From Bacteroides sp. CAG:927 (lineage in GTDB: Bacteria > Bacteroidota > Bacteroidia > Bacteroidales > Muribaculaceae): DNA of 64,000 nucleotides. Location: the NCBI GenBank assembly GCA_000431155.1, contig HF985627.1, positions 51,586-115,585 on the forward strand, written 5' to 3'. Position 1 is the stretch's first letter; every line of letters begins with the position of its first letter. Below the pieces are notes generated by a model. That model saw only the letters and a list, made by a program, of their open reading frames with translations, had not been told where the DNA came from and made no database searches. Below, in pieces: positions 45,143 through 55,493 of the stretch. Both the position numbers and the translations under genes were made by a program.

Positions 45143-45150
45143 CAAAGATA
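45143..45150 (-). promoter_or_regulatory. -7 promoter element for PBP1A
   Basis: Reads TATCTTTG on the minus strand, 46 bases before the start. The nearest TTTG upstream is 24 bases away, a little beyond the usual spacing. Confidence 0.5.
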
Positions 45151-45207
45151 TGAAAAGTAAATCAATTTTTCTGCCAAAAATGTCTAATTTTTTAATGCAA
45201 ACGGCTC

Positions 45208-47883
45208 TTACCGTCCGCTTTCAGTTATCATTTGCGACACATGCTCGTTGAACTCTTTGCTTGCCAACAATTGTTCCATGGTTATATGCATACGATAACG
45301 CCAGTAGTGCTTGGGATTTGCCGGTACATTTATTACCTCTTCACGCGGGTCATTACGGCGTATGAGCGCATCGCAGGACATCCAATCTTGCAACGGGAGT
45401 ATGCAAAGCATTGACGGGGCTGAAAGGTTTTGCCTTAATATCAAATCGCAAATCCACGGTTCTGCGAACTTAGGAGCTTCTCCCGGCTGGTGCAACATGT
45501 GATTGTAGAAAATCTGGGTGGCATCGCGGTTTTCTTCCCACCAAACCCTGATACCTCCCATGTCATGGGTTGAAGTGGTGCATACCGACAGGTACGGATA
45601 ATGGGCAGGATTGCCGAACATGTCATTGGGATTCTTGGGCATGCGCTGAATCTCAAGCGACAGCATCTGAAGCTTATACATCACATCAGGCACGCAAGCA
45701 GGAATCATTCCAAGATCTTCAGCGCAACACAGCATGCCTGTAGAATCAATCAGCGGCGGTAGTTTCCACATTGCCTTTCCATACCAGAAATCGTTGTGGC
45801 GATGATAGAAAAAGTCATTGTACAAACGGTCAAAACACCATTTGTCATAGTCGCTTAACGAACGGTAGATGTAAGTGAACTGAGCTGAGATGCGAGGATG
45901 GTATTTTCCTTTCTCATACGGGTCTTCAATGAACAATACATCGTCAATAAGTCCCAGCAGCGCATTGCACAATTTGTTGTTTTTGTCATTCTTTTCAAGA
46001 GTTGCGAAATAATCGGCAACCTTGCGTTGTGTGTTGAATGCTGACTTAAGGGTATATACGCCGTTGTCATGTGCATCAAGGAATCTATAGACGGCTTCTT
46101 CGGAATGTTCTCCAAAGAAATCATTGAGCATATAATGACGTATGTAGGGCTTGGTGTGTAAATCCGGATTAATGTAGAACCCATAGTTGTTCCTCATTTC
46201 TTCGGGCGTGAAGGGGAGAGCTGGGTTGAAAACACCAAGAAGTCCATGCAAAGCGTCAAGAGGAATTTGCCAGATGCGGAAGAAACCAAGAACGTGGTCT
46301 ATGCGGTATGCATCAAAATACTGTGACATTTTGCGAAGCCTTGCTTTCCACCAAGCAAATCCGTCTTTTGACATTTCTTCCCAATTGTATGTCGGGAAGC
46401 CCCAGTTTTGCCCCATTACTGAAAAATCATCCGGGGGAGCACCTGCAGAGCAATCCAAGTTGAAAAGTTCGGGATGCAACCATGCATCAACGCTGTCGCG
46501 CGATATGCCGATAGGAATGTCGCCTTTTATGGCAACACCGTTTGCATGTGCATAATTGCGCACTTCAAGCATCTGCTTGTCAAGATGATACTGTACGTAG
46601 CAATGATACTGGACTTCGTCAAAATTATCATTTATGAATTTTGCAATTGACAAATGGTGGTATTGGGAATATTCGCCCCATTGACGGATGTCAGATGTCT
46701 TCATCTTGTCGCGCAGCACACACCATGCGGCATATGGCATAAGCCATGACTTATTGCTGTCAACGAAACCGTTGTATTCGGCATTATCTTTAAGCTCGTG
46801 CTTGTGGGCGGCATACAATGCTCTTACATAACGCTCTTTTGCATTATTGGCACGCTCATAATCCACTTGCGGCAAGCTGTTAAGCTCTTTTCTGATTTCT
46901 TCAAAGTCAGAGGCAAGTGCCATATCCTCAAGCACACCGACTTTGTCAACCCGCAAATACATGGGATGAAGCGCGAAGGTGGAGTTGGCATTATAGGGAT
47001 ATGAGTCGGTCCAGCTATGAGTCATGGTGGTGTCATTGATTGGCAGAAGCTGAATGAACTGTTGTCCGGTTGCCTTTGCCCAGTCAACCATGAGCTTCAG
47101 GTCAAAGAAGTCGCCTACGCCAAAATCCTCCTCGGACCTCAAAGAGAATACAGGAATGGCAGTTCCGGCCCCACGATACGGGGGAAGGGGATTGCCGACC
47201 TTATCATATGAAATGACTACTGCATCGTTGGCCTCAATATCGGCAAGGTTCAAATGTCTGTTATTGGCCGGTTCCCATGCCACAACCTCCAAAGAGCCTT
47301 TTCTCAATAGGAGATATTTATATTCCAGAGGCGAAGATACAGCCGTTATTGGCAATGTAAAGCACCAATGAGGGAAATCAGCGCAGTTCAGCACCAATGC
47401 ATTTTCGGGATTCCACATGCCCAGTGCCTCATTGCTGCCACATACTGCCAAAACCATGTCAGACGGCACGCAAGGTGCTTCCACATTGAATGTTACGTAT
47501 CCCGGTTTGGATGGCATGCATATCCCGGAGGACTGATGTGGATTAATACATTCAACAAATGCTGTGGAATAGGCGGCTTTATTGGCCGGTACATCATTCC
47601 AATTGTCGAAAATCTTAACCCTTATTGCTCTGGGGTCAATATCGGCTTTATGGGGTGCTCCCCATTCATTGCGTACCGCGCCATCGGAATTGCGCACCTG
47701 ATAGCTGTATTCAAAACGCCCTTGCGCAGGCTGAATGTCAAGAGTCAGGCTCCAATGACCATCTGATGTTAACTCCATTTTTACCCCGGAAGAATCTTTG
47801 CCACCAAGTTCGGGTAACGAACCGCTAACATACAGTTCTTCTCCCCAATGGGTAAAGTAATCAATGTTAAAACAAATTTTCAT
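45208..47883 (-). CDS. malQ: 4-alpha-glucanotransferase (GH77) with two N-terminal starch-binding modules
   Basis: 891 residues, no signal peptide, cytoplasmic. Two CBM20-like modules (about 1-110 and 125-225) precede the GH77 barrel (from about 245, YRGAGTAIPVFSL). Catalytic residues visible: nucleophile Asp in FDAYRIDHVLGFF, acid/base Glu in CAEDLGMIP, and the Asp of STHDMGG. Transfers alpha-1,4-glucan segments in glycogen/maltodextrin metabolism. The architecture resembles plant DPE2 and is usual for Bacteroidales MalQ. Confidence 0.94.
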   Translation of the reverse strand: MKICFNIDYFTHWGEELYVSGSLPELGGKDSSGVKMELTSDGHWSLTLDIQPAQGRFEYSYQVRNSDGAVRNEWGAPHKADIDPRAIRVKIFDNWNDVPANKAAYSTAFVECINPHQSSGICMPSKPGYVTFNVEAPCVPSDMVLAVCGSNEALGMWNPENALVLNCADFPHWCFTLPITAVSSPLEYKYLLLRKGSLEVVAWEPANNRHLNLADIEANDAVVISYDKVGNPLPPYRGAGTAIPVFSLRSEEDFGVGDFFDLKLMVDWAKATGQQFIQLLPINDTTMTHSWTDSYPYNANSTFALHPMYLRVDKVGVLEDMALASDFEEIRKELNSLPQVDYERANNAKERYVRALYAAHKHELKDNAEYNGFVDSNKSWLMPYAAWCVLRDKMKTSDIRQWGEYSQYHHLSIAKFINDNFDEVQYHCYVQYHLDKQMLEVRNYAHANGVAIKGDIPIGISRDSVDAWLHPELFNLDCSAGAPPDDFSVMGQNWGFPTYNWEEMSKDGFAWWKARLRKMSQYFDAYRIDHVLGFFRIWQIPLDALHGLLGVFNPALPFTPEEMRNNYGFYINPDLHTKPYIRHYMLNDFFGEHSEEAVYRFLDAHDNGVYTLKSAFNTQRKVADYFATLEKNDKNNKLCNALLGLIDDVLFIEDPYEKGKYHPRISAQFTYIYRSLSDYDKWCFDRLYNDFFYHRHNDFWYGKAMWKLPPLIDSTGMLCCAEDLGMIPACVPDVMYKLQMLSLEIQRMPKNPNDMFGNPAHYPYLSVCTTSTHDMGGIRVWWEENRDATQIFYNHMLHQPGEAPKFAEPWICDLILRQNLSAPSMLCILPLQDWMSCDALIRRNDPREEVINVPANPKHYWRYRMHITMEQLLASKEFNEHVSQMITESGR

Positions 47884-47921
47884 GTGTGTAAATAAGGTAT
47901 GATATAATCTTCTCTACATTG

Positions 47922-47947
47922 CCGGCGGCAACTACAGTTGCCGCCGG
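47922..47947. other. GC-rich perfect hairpin between nrdJ and malQ
   Basis: 11-bp perfect stem (47922-47932 with 47937-47947) around TACA. It follows nrdJ on the minus strand and probably ends its transcript or protects the 3' end, but lacks a T-run. Confidence 0.55.
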
Positions 47948-47974
47948 TGGTTATGCGTAAAATATTGCGCAGCT

Positions 47975-50506
47975 TTAGCCGCATTTGGATGTGCCGCAAG
48001 AGGTGCATATCAGGCATCCTTCTTGATAGACGAGTGTTTCCTGTCCGCAATTAGGACAACACTGCCCACTGGCTTTGGTGCCATTTGGCAAATACTTCTT
48101 GAGAGCACGCTCAACACCCATTTTCCAAGTGTTGATTGACTGGCTGTCAAGCTCAAGCGTATTAACCAGCTTCAATACCTGATCTATGGGCATTCCATAA
48201 CGGAGCACACCTGAAATCAGCTTGGCATAATTCCAATATTCCGGATTGAATTTGTCACTCAATCCCTCAATTGTGGTTTTATAACCGCGCTTGTTTATGA
48301 ATTGGAAATCATAGCGCTTGTTGCCCTTGTCGTCAATGGCTTTGATAATTTTTCCGTGAGTCACTGATTTGGGGCAGAAAATACCGTCATCATCATCAGC
48401 AAGTCCGGTGAAAATTTCATATGGACGGCCGTCAATAAGACCTACGAATGCAATCCATTTCTCTTTGTTATTTTGAAAACGCACCACATCGGCTTCAAGT
48501 TCAATCGGGCGCTTGCCTACATGCTGTGGAGTGGCAATTTTTGGCTCGGCTTTTTTCTTTTCTACTGATACGAGAACGCCTGCACGGGAGCCATCGCGAT
48601 AAACGGTGCAACCCTTGCAGCCCGAGCGCCATGCTTCTACATAAAGTTGGCCAACAAGTTCTTCTGTGACATCATTGGGCAGATTAATTGTGACAGAGAT
48701 GGAGTGATCGACCCATTTTTGCACGCGCCCCTGCATGCGCACTTTTTCCAGCCAGTCAACATCATTGGACGTGGCTTTGTAATAAGGAGACTTTGCAACA
48801 AGAGCGTCAAGCTCATCCTGTGTATAATCTGATTTTACTTCAATGCCATTAATCTTCATCCATGTAACGAACTTAGGATGATATACAATGTATTCCTCAA
48901 AGGCATCCCCACTCTCGTCCACGTAATCTACTCTTACATCCGTGTCACTGGGATTGACCTTGCGACGGCGTTTGTAAACGGGAAGAAATACCGGTTCAAT
49001 ACCTGAGGTGGTTTGTGTCATAAGGCTTGTAGTGCCGGTTGGCGCAATGGTGAGGCACGCAATATTGCGGCGACCAGATTTCACCATCTCATCGTAAAGT
49101 TCCGGACTGGCCTCGCGAATACGCTGGATATATGGATTGTTTTTCTCTCGCTCGGCATCGTAAATTTCAAATGCACCGCGCTCTTTGGCAAGATTCACAC
49201 TTGATGCGTAAGCTGCAAGAGCTAACTCCTTGTGTATGTTTTCCGAAAATGCGGTAGCTTCAGGCGTTCCATAACGCAATCCCATGGCAGCTATCATGTC
49301 GCCCTCTCCGGTTGTGCCAACGCCGGTGCGTCTTCCTTTAAGCGTTTTATTGCGGATTTTACTCCAAAGGTTTATCTCGGTTTGCTTTACCTCGTCTGTT
49401 TCCGGATCGCTTGCTATCTTGGCCAAAATCTTATCGATTTTTTCCATCTCCAAATCAATGATGTCATCCATTATTCGCTGCGCCTTGCCTACGTGCTCAT
49501 GGAACAATTCAAAATTGAATTTTGCCTCCGGAGTGAATGGGTTTTCTACATAAGAATAGAGGTTGATAGCCAGAAGTCGGCAACTGTCGTAAGGACATAG
49601 TGGAATTTCACCACAGGGGTTTGTGGAAATAGTTTGAAAGCCAAGGTCTGCATAGCAGTCGGGTACAGACTCTCTTATAATAGTATCCCAGAATAACACT
49701 CCTGGTTCGGCGGATTTCCATGCATTGTGCACAATTTTTTTCCATAACCGCGCAGCGTCAATCTCTTTGTTGACCTCTTCATTCCCAGTTGTGGATGCGA
49801 AATGCTGGATATATGGCTTTCCATCGACAGCAGCCTGCATAAATGCATCATCTATTCTCACTGATACATTAGCCCCGGTGACTTTACCTTCCACCATTTT
49901 TGCGTCAATGAAAGATTCCGAGTCGGGATGCTTGATACTGACAGTAAGCATTAGGGCACCGCGACGGCCATCTTGGGCAACTTCACGCGTGGAATTGGAA
50001 TAACGCTCCATAAACGGGACAAGCCCCGTAGAGGTAAGGGCTGAGTTTTTTACCGGAGTGCCTTTAGGTCGGATATGAGACAGATCGTGACCCACACCTC
50101 CGCGTCGTTTCATGAGTTGTACTTGTTCCTCGTCAATTTTGATTACACCACCGTAGGAATCCGGTTTTCCGTCAAGCCCTATCACGAAGCAATTGGATAG
50201 AGAGGCTACCTGATAGTTATTTCCAATACCGGTCATGGGGCTTCCTTGCGGCACGATATATTTGAAATGGTCCAGAAGATAAAACAGCTCATCCTCGTCC
50301 ATTGGATTGGGATAGTTGCGTTCTATTCTGGCGATTTCTGAGGCAAGTCGATGGTGCATGTCGGTAGGTGACTCCTCATAGATATTTCCAAAAGAATCTT
50401 TTAATGCATATTTGCTTACCCATACGCGGGCGGCAAGTTCGTCGCCGTCAAAATATTTCAATGAAGCATTATAGGCTTCATCATAAGTAAAGCTCTTATT
50501 TTCCAC
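47975..50506 (-). CDS. nrdJ: Adenosylcobalamin-dependent ribonucleotide reductase (class II)
   Basis: 843 residues, starting with GTG at 50506; the frame upstream closes at a stop with no ATG in between. Barrel motifs NPCGEIPLCPYDSCRLLAIN with the active-site Cys and Glu, and a C-terminal tail with CCPNCGQETLVYQ and CTSCGTSKCG cysteines acting as reductant shuttle or zinc ribbon. Reduces ribonucleotides without oxygen, suiting an anaerobe, and depends on cobalamin. No cobalamin riboswitch was found upstream. Confidence 0.94.
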   Translation of the reverse strand: MENKSFTYDEAYNASLKYFDGDELAARVWVSKYALKDSFGNIYEESPTDMHHRLASEIARIERNYPNPMDEDELFYLLDHFKYIVPQGSPMTGIGNNYQVASLSNCFVIGLDGKPDSYGGVIKIDEEQVQLMKRRGGVGHDLSHIRPKGTPVKNSALTSTGLVPFMERYSNSTREVAQDGRRGALMLTVSIKHPDSESFIDAKMVEGKVTGANVSVRIDDAFMQAAVDGKPYIQHFASTTGNEEVNKEIDAARLWKKIVHNAWKSAEPGVLFWDTIIRESVPDCYADLGFQTISTNPCGEIPLCPYDSCRLLAINLYSYVENPFTPEAKFNFELFHEHVGKAQRIMDDIIDLEMEKIDKILAKIASDPETDEVKQTEINLWSKIRNKTLKGRRTGVGTTGEGDMIAAMGLRYGTPEATAFSENIHKELALAAYASSVNLAKERGAFEIYDAEREKNNPYIQRIREASPELYDEMVKSGRRNIACLTIAPTGTTSLMTQTTSGIEPVFLPVYKRRRKVNPSDTDVRVDYVDESGDAFEEYIVYHPKFVTWMKINGIEVKSDYTQDELDALVAKSPYYKATSNDVDWLEKVRMQGRVQKWVDHSISVTINLPNDVTEELVGQLYVEAWRSGCKGCTVYRDGSRAGVLVSVEKKKAEPKIATPQHVGKRPIELEADVVRFQNNKEKWIAFVGLIDGRPYEIFTGLADDDDGIFCPKSVTHGKIIKAIDDKGNKRYDFQFINKRGYKTTIEGLSDKFNPEYWNYAKLISGVLRYGMPIDQVLKLVNTLELDSQSINTWKMGVERALKKYLPNGTKASGQCCPNCGQETLVYQEGCLICTSCGTSKCG

Positions 50507-50762
50507 AGTGGTAGTTTCGGTTGCAAATTAGGGTTATTAAATCAAAATAAGAAAAAGAAAGTATAACTAATTAATGAGGATGCAAAAATTGCATTTAAAT
50601 AATTAATATCAAAATATTAAAGCAATAATTTTTGTAAATGTTGAGAAGTTTTCCGTTTTCAAATGTCAACACATTGATATTTAGTTGGATTAGGGATAAT
50701 GATGTGTTGAAAAGTTTTCCAAAATATTTTTCCCGGAGAAGGTGCGATTTGTCAATAATGTT

Positions 50763-50770
50763 TATATTTG
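50763..50770 (+). promoter_or_regulatory. -7 promoter element for nitroreductase gene
   Basis: TATATTTG, 17 bases before the ATG at 50788; the in-frame upstream codons (from 50638) lie before it and are not translated. Confidence 0.5.
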
Positions 50771-50787
50771 CGCAAAAAAAAGTTGGC

Positions 50788-51543
50788 ATGAATACTAAAG
50801 ACTTTTTCCTGAACAGGCGCACTGTGCGCAAATATTCCAATAAACCGGTAAGTGATGAATTGCTCACTGAGCTTCTTACTCAGGCTGAACATGCGCCTAC
50901 CACCGGCAATATGCAGCTATATAGTGTTGTGGTAACACGCGATCCGGAGCGCAAAAAGCAGCTTGCTCCGGCTCATTTTAATCAGCCTTCGGTTATAGGG
51001 TGTTCGGCGCTTCTTACGTTTTGCGCCGACTATAACCGGTTTGTTCGTTGGTGTGAAATAAGTGATGCCACTCCCGGATATGATAATTTCCAATCGTTTG
51101 TGACAGCGGTGCTTGATACGGCTCTTTTTGCACAACAGTTTTGCACGATTGCGGAGATGAATGGTCTCGGGTGCTGCTATCTTGGCACAACAACCTACAA
51201 TGCACCACTCATCAGCGAAATTCTAAATCTGCCTGAGCTGGTAGTCCCTGTCGCAACTATTGCTTTGGGTTATCCTGAAGGTCAGACACAGGTCAGCGAC
51301 CGGCTTGATGTTGGCGCTATCATGCATAACGAAGTTTACAAAGATTACTCTGATGAGGACATCAAGCAGGCTTATGCAGAAAAAGAGGCGCGTGAGGATA
51401 GTAAAATGTTTGTGAAGGAAAATGGGAAACGGACATTGGCACAGGTGTTTACTGACATTCGCTATACAAAAGCTTCAGCCATAGAGTTTTCAAAAATATA
51501 TCTTGATTATATTCGTAAACAGGGTTATAAAATTCCATTTTAA
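50788..51543 (+). CDS. Nitroreductase family flavin oxidoreductase (NfsA-like)
   Basis: 251 residues from the ATG at 50788. FMN-binding nitroreductase fold: MNTKDFFLNRRTVRKYSNKPVSDELL, then HAPTTGNMQLYSVVVTRD, and GLGCCYLGTT in the middle. The extended C-terminus (LAQVFTDIRYTKASAIEFSKIYLDYIRKQGY) is typical of the NfsA/Frp branch that uses NADPH. Substrate unknown. Confidence 0.88.
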   Translation: MNTKDFFLNRRTVRKYSNKPVSDELLTELLTQAEHAPTTGNMQLYSVVVTRDPERKKQLAPAHFNQPSVIGCSALLTFCADYNRFVRWCEISDATPGYDNFQSFVTAVLDTALFAQQFCTIAEMNGLGCCYLGTTTYNAPLISEILNLPELVVPVATIALGYPEGQTQVSDRLDVGAIMHNEVYKDYSDEDIKQAYAEKEAREDSKMFVKENGKRTLAQVFTDIRYTKASAIEFSKIYLDYIRKQGYKIPF

Positions 51544-51560
51544 TCTAACCGGTATATAAT

Positions 51561-51595
51561 ATTAAGGACCGGAAAAATATATTCCGGCCCTTAAT
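51561..51595. terminator. Bidirectional terminator between nitroreductase gene and dnaA
   Basis: Stem 51561-51574 with 51582-51595, one A-C mismatch, AT-rich ends that can serve as a short T-run on either strand. Confidence 0.7.
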
Positions 51596-51614
51596 CATTG
51601 TCAAACGAATATAA

Positions 51615-53003
51615 TTACTTAGAGTGTATCAACTCTTCAATTTTGCTTACATCCAGTTGCAGTTGTTTTTCAATAGGAAGACGCTCCTCAATGTTTTTAC
51701 ATCCGTGAAGCACAGTTGCGTGTGTGCGGTTTAGACGAGTGCCAATGGCTGTGAATGCCATATCGGCATGCTTTTTTGCCATAAACATCACCATCTGTCG
51801 CGCATCGGATATTTCACGTTTCCTTGATTTCGAGAAAATCAGGTCAGGGTTGATGTCATAATATTCGGCAACACTTTGAGTAATCATTTCAAAGTTGATT
51901 GTCTTCTTATTGACTTTCACGGCGTTGGCAAGAACTTTGCGAGTCAAGTCAAGCGATATTTCTTTGTCCATTACCGTGGCATGAGCTATAAGCGACACGA
52001 CCACGCCCTCAAGCTCTCTGATGCTGTCTGTCACATTGCAGGCAATATAATCCAATACATCGCTGGGCAATTCAAGACCATCTTGTTGGGACTTGAGCTT
52101 GAGCACGTCTTTGCGCAATCCAAGGTCAGGTTTTTCGAGTTCAGCTGTCATGCCCCACTTAAAACGTGAGAGAAGTCGTTGCTCCATACCTTCCATCTGT
52201 GACGGACAACAATCGCTTGCGAGTATGAGCTGCTTCTGATTGCGCTGCAGATGGTCAAATATAAAGTAGAAAGTGTTTTGAGTGCCTGTTTTGCCAATAA
52301 GATCCTGAATGTCGTCCAATATAAGTACGTCAATGCTTTGATAGAAATTAATGAAATCATTGATCTTACCATTGCGAACAGCAGTAGTATATTGGCTCTC
52401 AAACATTCTTGACGGAATATAGAGCACCCTGCTTTGGGGATTGGTTTCTTTTATTCGTATGCCAATAGCCTGAATGAGATGTGTCTTGCCCACACCCGGT
52501 GAGCCAAAAATAAATAACGGATTAAATGTCTTGCACTTGGGGTCGTTGGCGATAGCTTCTCCGATTGAGCGTGCAACGCGATTGCTCACGCTGCTGCAAT
52601 AGTTCTCAAATGTGTAGCAAGGGTTAAGCTGTGCGTCAATCTCTCTTGTGTCCTGATGCGCAAAAGGGTTTGCAGTTGCTCCGGCACGAGGCATAACATC
52701 TCGGCTTTGCTTGCTGCTGACCATTGTCACTCCGGTTGACGGCTCGTTGCTGACCTGGTTAAAATGATAATAGACCTTGGCATGTGGGCCATAAACTTTG
52801 AATATTACTTTTCCAAGCAGCTTGATGTATCGTCCCTCAAATTGCTCTACGAAATATGGGGACGGCACAAGAAGAGTGAGCTCGTTGTTGGTAAAGCCGG
52901 CTGAAGTAACAGGCTTGAACCATGCATCGAACTGCTCGACGGGTAGGTTGTCCTTGAATATCTCAAGGCACTTTTCCCATAATTGTGCGTGATTGTCGGA
53001 CAT
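51615..53003 (-). CDS. dnaA: Chromosomal replication initiator DnaA
   Basis: 462 residues. Domain I (1-80) for helicase/self contact, a short linker, AAA+ domain III with Walker A GSPGVGKTHL near residue 165 and Walker B LILDDIQDL, and DNA-binding domain IV with the signature NRTHATVLHGCKNIEERL. Binds DnaA boxes at oriC and opens the duplex. Flanked by a nitroreductase gene and a 326-bp AT-rich gap. Confidence 0.97.
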   Translation of the reverse strand: MSDNHAQLWEKCLEIFKDNLPVEQFDAWFKPVTSAGFTNNELTLLVPSPYFVEQFEGRYIKLLGKVIFKVYGPHAKVYYHFNQVSNEPSTGVTMVSSKQSRDVMPRAGATANPFAHQDTREIDAQLNPCYTFENYCSSVSNRVARSIGEAIANDPKCKTFNPLFIFGSPGVGKTHLIQAIGIRIKETNPQSRVLYIPSRMFESQYTTAVRNGKINDFINFYQSIDVLILDDIQDLIGKTGTQNTFYFIFDHLQRNQKQLILASDCCPSQMEGMEQRLLSRFKWGMTAELEKPDLGLRKDVLKLKSQQDGLELPSDVLDYIACNVTDSIRELEGVVVSLIAHATVMDKEISLDLTRKVLANAVKVNKKTINFEMITQSVAEYYDINPDLIFSKSRKREISDARQMVMFMAKKHADMAFTAIGTRLNRTHATVLHGCKNIEERLPIEKQLQLDVSKIEELIHSK

Positions 53004-53329
53004 TAAAATCAGTTATTCTTTACTTTTCTTTTCAATACAAAATTCCCAATAATTTTATATAAAAACAAATCATTATTTATTTGGATTTTTGACTTTTGCT
53101 GCAACTATGCTGTAGCACAAAGAATTAACGAAGTTATTAACAGTCATATTAATCCACTACTTTAGATTTATTGTGTAATATCTTGTTACATATAGATTTA
53201 TATAGCATTCCCAATCTTGACATTAAAGGTGATGAATCAAAATTAATGCCCATTTGCAGTGCTTTTATGCACTTAAAGCAAATGGGCAAAATTTTGTTAT
53301 TTGTAATTGTTCTAAATAGCGAACATCCT
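53004..53329. other. 326-bp AT-rich gap upstream of dnaA
   Basis: Holds the dnaA promoter region (no clear TAnnTTTG match found) and the terminator at 53248-53287. Only weak DnaA-box-like words (TTATTAACA near 53135) are seen, not a cluster, so I do not call an origin here. Confidence 0.5.
53248..53287 (-). terminator. Nested hairpin terminator after the MCE protein gene
   Basis: Perfect 10-bp outer stem (53248-53257 with 53278-53287) enclosing a 5-bp inner stem (53258-53262 with 53269-53273). Followed on the minus strand by a modest T-rich stretch. Confidence 0.65.
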
Positions 53330-54250
53330 TTATAGTAACTTGATGCTTATGTATCTCTTGGGGTTCTTTTTTACATCCCTTAACAATGAGTCAAGGCTTG
53401 CAGCAGACCCGTTAAGATTGTCATACAGCCCACGATCATTAAGCAATAGGCCGAGTGATGAATTAGTGCTGTTGAGCTTTTGGGTCATTGATTCAAGCGA
53501 CTCGGTTATGTGGTGAACATTGGTGAGAGTGGAGTCAATAGGCATGTTTTTAAGTTGTGCAGATACTACGGAAAGGTCAGCACTTATGGTTTTGAGATTA
53601 TTGGATATTTCAGTGGCATTTTTCATTGTTACGCCTGCATCTGAAGCCAGCACAGGCATTGATGCTAAAGATCTGTCAAGATTTGCGCTTGAGGTTTCTA
53701 CATGCGCCATTATGTCGTCAAGCCTGTTGACTGAATTTACAAGTGCCGGATTTGACACAATATAATTGAGCGCCGTCAGCAGAGAATCAATTTTTGTCAT
53801 TACTGAGCCAAGAGTAGGCATCACATCTTTTTGAACTCCATCCAACAGACCGGGAGCAGTTTCTCCGATGAGTACATCGCCAACATCATGGAAATCGGTG
53901 TTGTGTGCCATTTGCAGTTGTATGGTGGCAGTTCCGAGCATGTCGCATACCAATACGGCCTTAGTGCCTTTAGGCACCCGTAACTTCTTATCAAGACTCA
54001 TCTCAACTTTCACATGACCCGGGTTGTCATACTCGTAATTGATTTCCCTTACAAGTCCCACCTTATACCCGTTTATAGTAACCGGCGCGGATTGTGCAAG
54101 CCCGGCTACATTTGTATAAGATGCGTAATAGTAGTTCGAAGCTTTAAAAAGATTGATTCCTTTAAGATAGTTGATGCCGAATACCAATATCAGCAGCATA
54201 ACTGCAACCGATATTCCGATAATCAGTTCTTTGGTGTATTTCTTTTTCAT
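53330..54250 (-). CDS. MCE (MlaD-like) lipid-transport substrate-binding protein
   Basis: 306 residues, one N-terminal membrane helix (about 7-28). MCE domain about 38-115 (VAGLAQSAPVTINGYKVGLVREI, MLGTATIQLQMA). The C-terminal half is helical, likely coiled coil. MlaD-type proteins form hexameric rings that shuttle phospholipids between membranes with an ABC permease and ATPase, neither of which is in the window. Located 24 bases after the amidase gene, a pairing common in Bacteroidetes. Confidence 0.9.
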   Translation of the reverse strand: MKKKYTKELIIGISVAVMLLILVFGINYLKGINLFKASNYYYASYTNVAGLAQSAPVTINGYKVGLVREINYEYDNPGHVKVEMSLDKKLRVPKGTKAVLVCDMLGTATIQLQMAHNTDFHDVGDVLIGETAPGLLDGVQKDVMPTLGSVMTKIDSLLTALNYIVSNPALVNSVNRLDDIMAHVETSSANLDRSLASMPVLASDAGVTMKNATEISNNLKTISADLSVVSAQLKNMPIDSTLTNVHHITESLESMTQKLNSTNSSLGLLLNDRGLYDNLNGSAASLDSLLRDVKKNPKRYISIKLL

Positions 54251-54273
54251 ATAATGAAATGATTTATTCGTGA

Positions 54274-55467
54274 CTATTTAATTCTTTCTCCATTAATGGT
54301 CTTAATTACAAATGCATCAGAGAAGAGTTTTTTGACATGTTGAAGGTCAACAGATGCTCCTTTTTGTGACTGATATTCACCATAGGTGTATTTATATGTT
54401 TTGCCATCTTTGTAATAGCCTACATTCTCAAGACCTTTGAATGCCGTACTGTTTTTTTGCAACTTGGATGTATGAGTCAAAAATTGAATTTTGTAAACGA
54501 CTTGATCCCTACGCGAAGAGGCGGGTTCTGCTGAGCTTGCAGAGGCATCTTCATGTGTAGTTGCCTCGGGCGCAGGCTCGGATATTGAAACATCCTTGAC
54601 CGTATCAATTGGGGAGGGATTTAATCGCCTGCGCTCCATTGCCGAAACTTTTTCACCGGATATGATGGCATTTTCTTTGTCAACCAAATGCTTGTAACTC
54701 ATTATGCCATTATATATGGCAGTAGCCAAATCCGTTTGTCCTGATGTAGAATCCAAGAACTTCTCAACAGTTGGGTTACATATAAAGTCCAGCTCTATGA
54801 GCATTGAGGGCATGCCTGTTTTAAATAGCACCCAAAAATTTGCCTGACGCACGCCATGATCTTTTCTTTGGGCGGTTGCGACAAGCTCTTTTTGTACTTC
54901 AAGTGCAGCATCCACGCTATGCTCCATATGCTTGTTCTGACTCATCTCAAATATGATGTAGGACTCATCGCTGCTTGGGTCAAATCCTTCATACACGGTA
55001 GAATAATCCGACTCAAGTTTCATTACCGAGTTCTCGCGCATCGCCACTTCAAGATTTTCCTGCGAGCGTCTGAATCCAAGTGTGTACACCGATGCACCGG
55101 ATACAGTGAGACGATTCTTGGATTTCTTATCAACTGAATTAGTATGAATGGACACAAACAAGTCACCATTGGCTTTATTAGCTATGTCAGCTCTTCCCTG
55201 AAGGGTTACAAATCTGTCATCATCGCGGGTATATACTACCTTTACTCCCTTGGTCTGCTTGAGCATTTTCCCGAGCTTTAGGGCAACTCCGAGATTAATT
55301 TTTTTTTCATTGGTGATTTTACCCAATGCGCCATGATCATGACCACCGTGTCCAGCGTCAATAACCACAATAAAATCCTTGTTGGAGGCCAGAGCGGTAA
55401 ACAGCGCCGAGGAGCTGCAAGTCAACATTATAGCCACGCACAAGACTAATATTCTATATAATATCAT
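54274..55467 (-). CDS. N-acetylmuramoyl-L-alanine amidase (Amidase_3)
   Basis: 397 residues from the ATG at 55467, which begins a signal peptide (MILYRILVLCVAIMLTCSS); the longer frame to 55575 crosses the -7 promoter element. Zinc amidase domain about 30-245 with VVIDAGHGGHDHGALG, the HTN motif and ELDFICN. A low-complexity Pro/Glu/Ser linker leads to a C-terminal SPOR-like module (about 310-395). Cleaves peptide side chains from muramic acid at division or during turnover. Confidence 0.92.
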   Translation of the reverse strand: MILYRILVLCVAIMLTCSSSALFTALASNKDFIVVIDAGHGGHDHGALGKITNEKKINLGVALKLGKMLKQTKGVKVVYTRDDDRFVTLQGRADIANKANGDLFVSIHTNSVDKKSKNRLTVSGASVYTLGFRRSQENLEVAMRENSVMKLESDYSTVYEGFDPSSDESYIIFEMSQNKHMEHSVDAALEVQKELVATAQRKDHGVRQANFWVLFKTGMPSMLIELDFICNPTVEKFLDSTSGQTDLATAIYNGIMSYKHLVDKENAIISGEKVSAMERRRLNPSPIDTVKDVSISEPAPEATTHEDASASSAEPASSRRDQVVYKIQFLTHTSKLQKNSTAFKGLENVGYYKDGKTYKYTYGEYQSQKGASVDLQHVKKLFSDAFVIKTINGERIK

Positions 55468-55493
55468 GTTCGCGAGAGTACTTATCAACTTTG

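Noticed and set aside
50507..50787. Cobalamin riboswitch upstream of the B12-dependent reductase
   Set aside because: No B12-box-like consensus or long multi-stem leader is visible; the region is simple AT-rich sequence.
53004..53329. Origin of replication next to dnaA
   Set aside because: AT-rich but without a cluster of TTATCCACA-type boxes; GC-skew over the whole genome would be needed.
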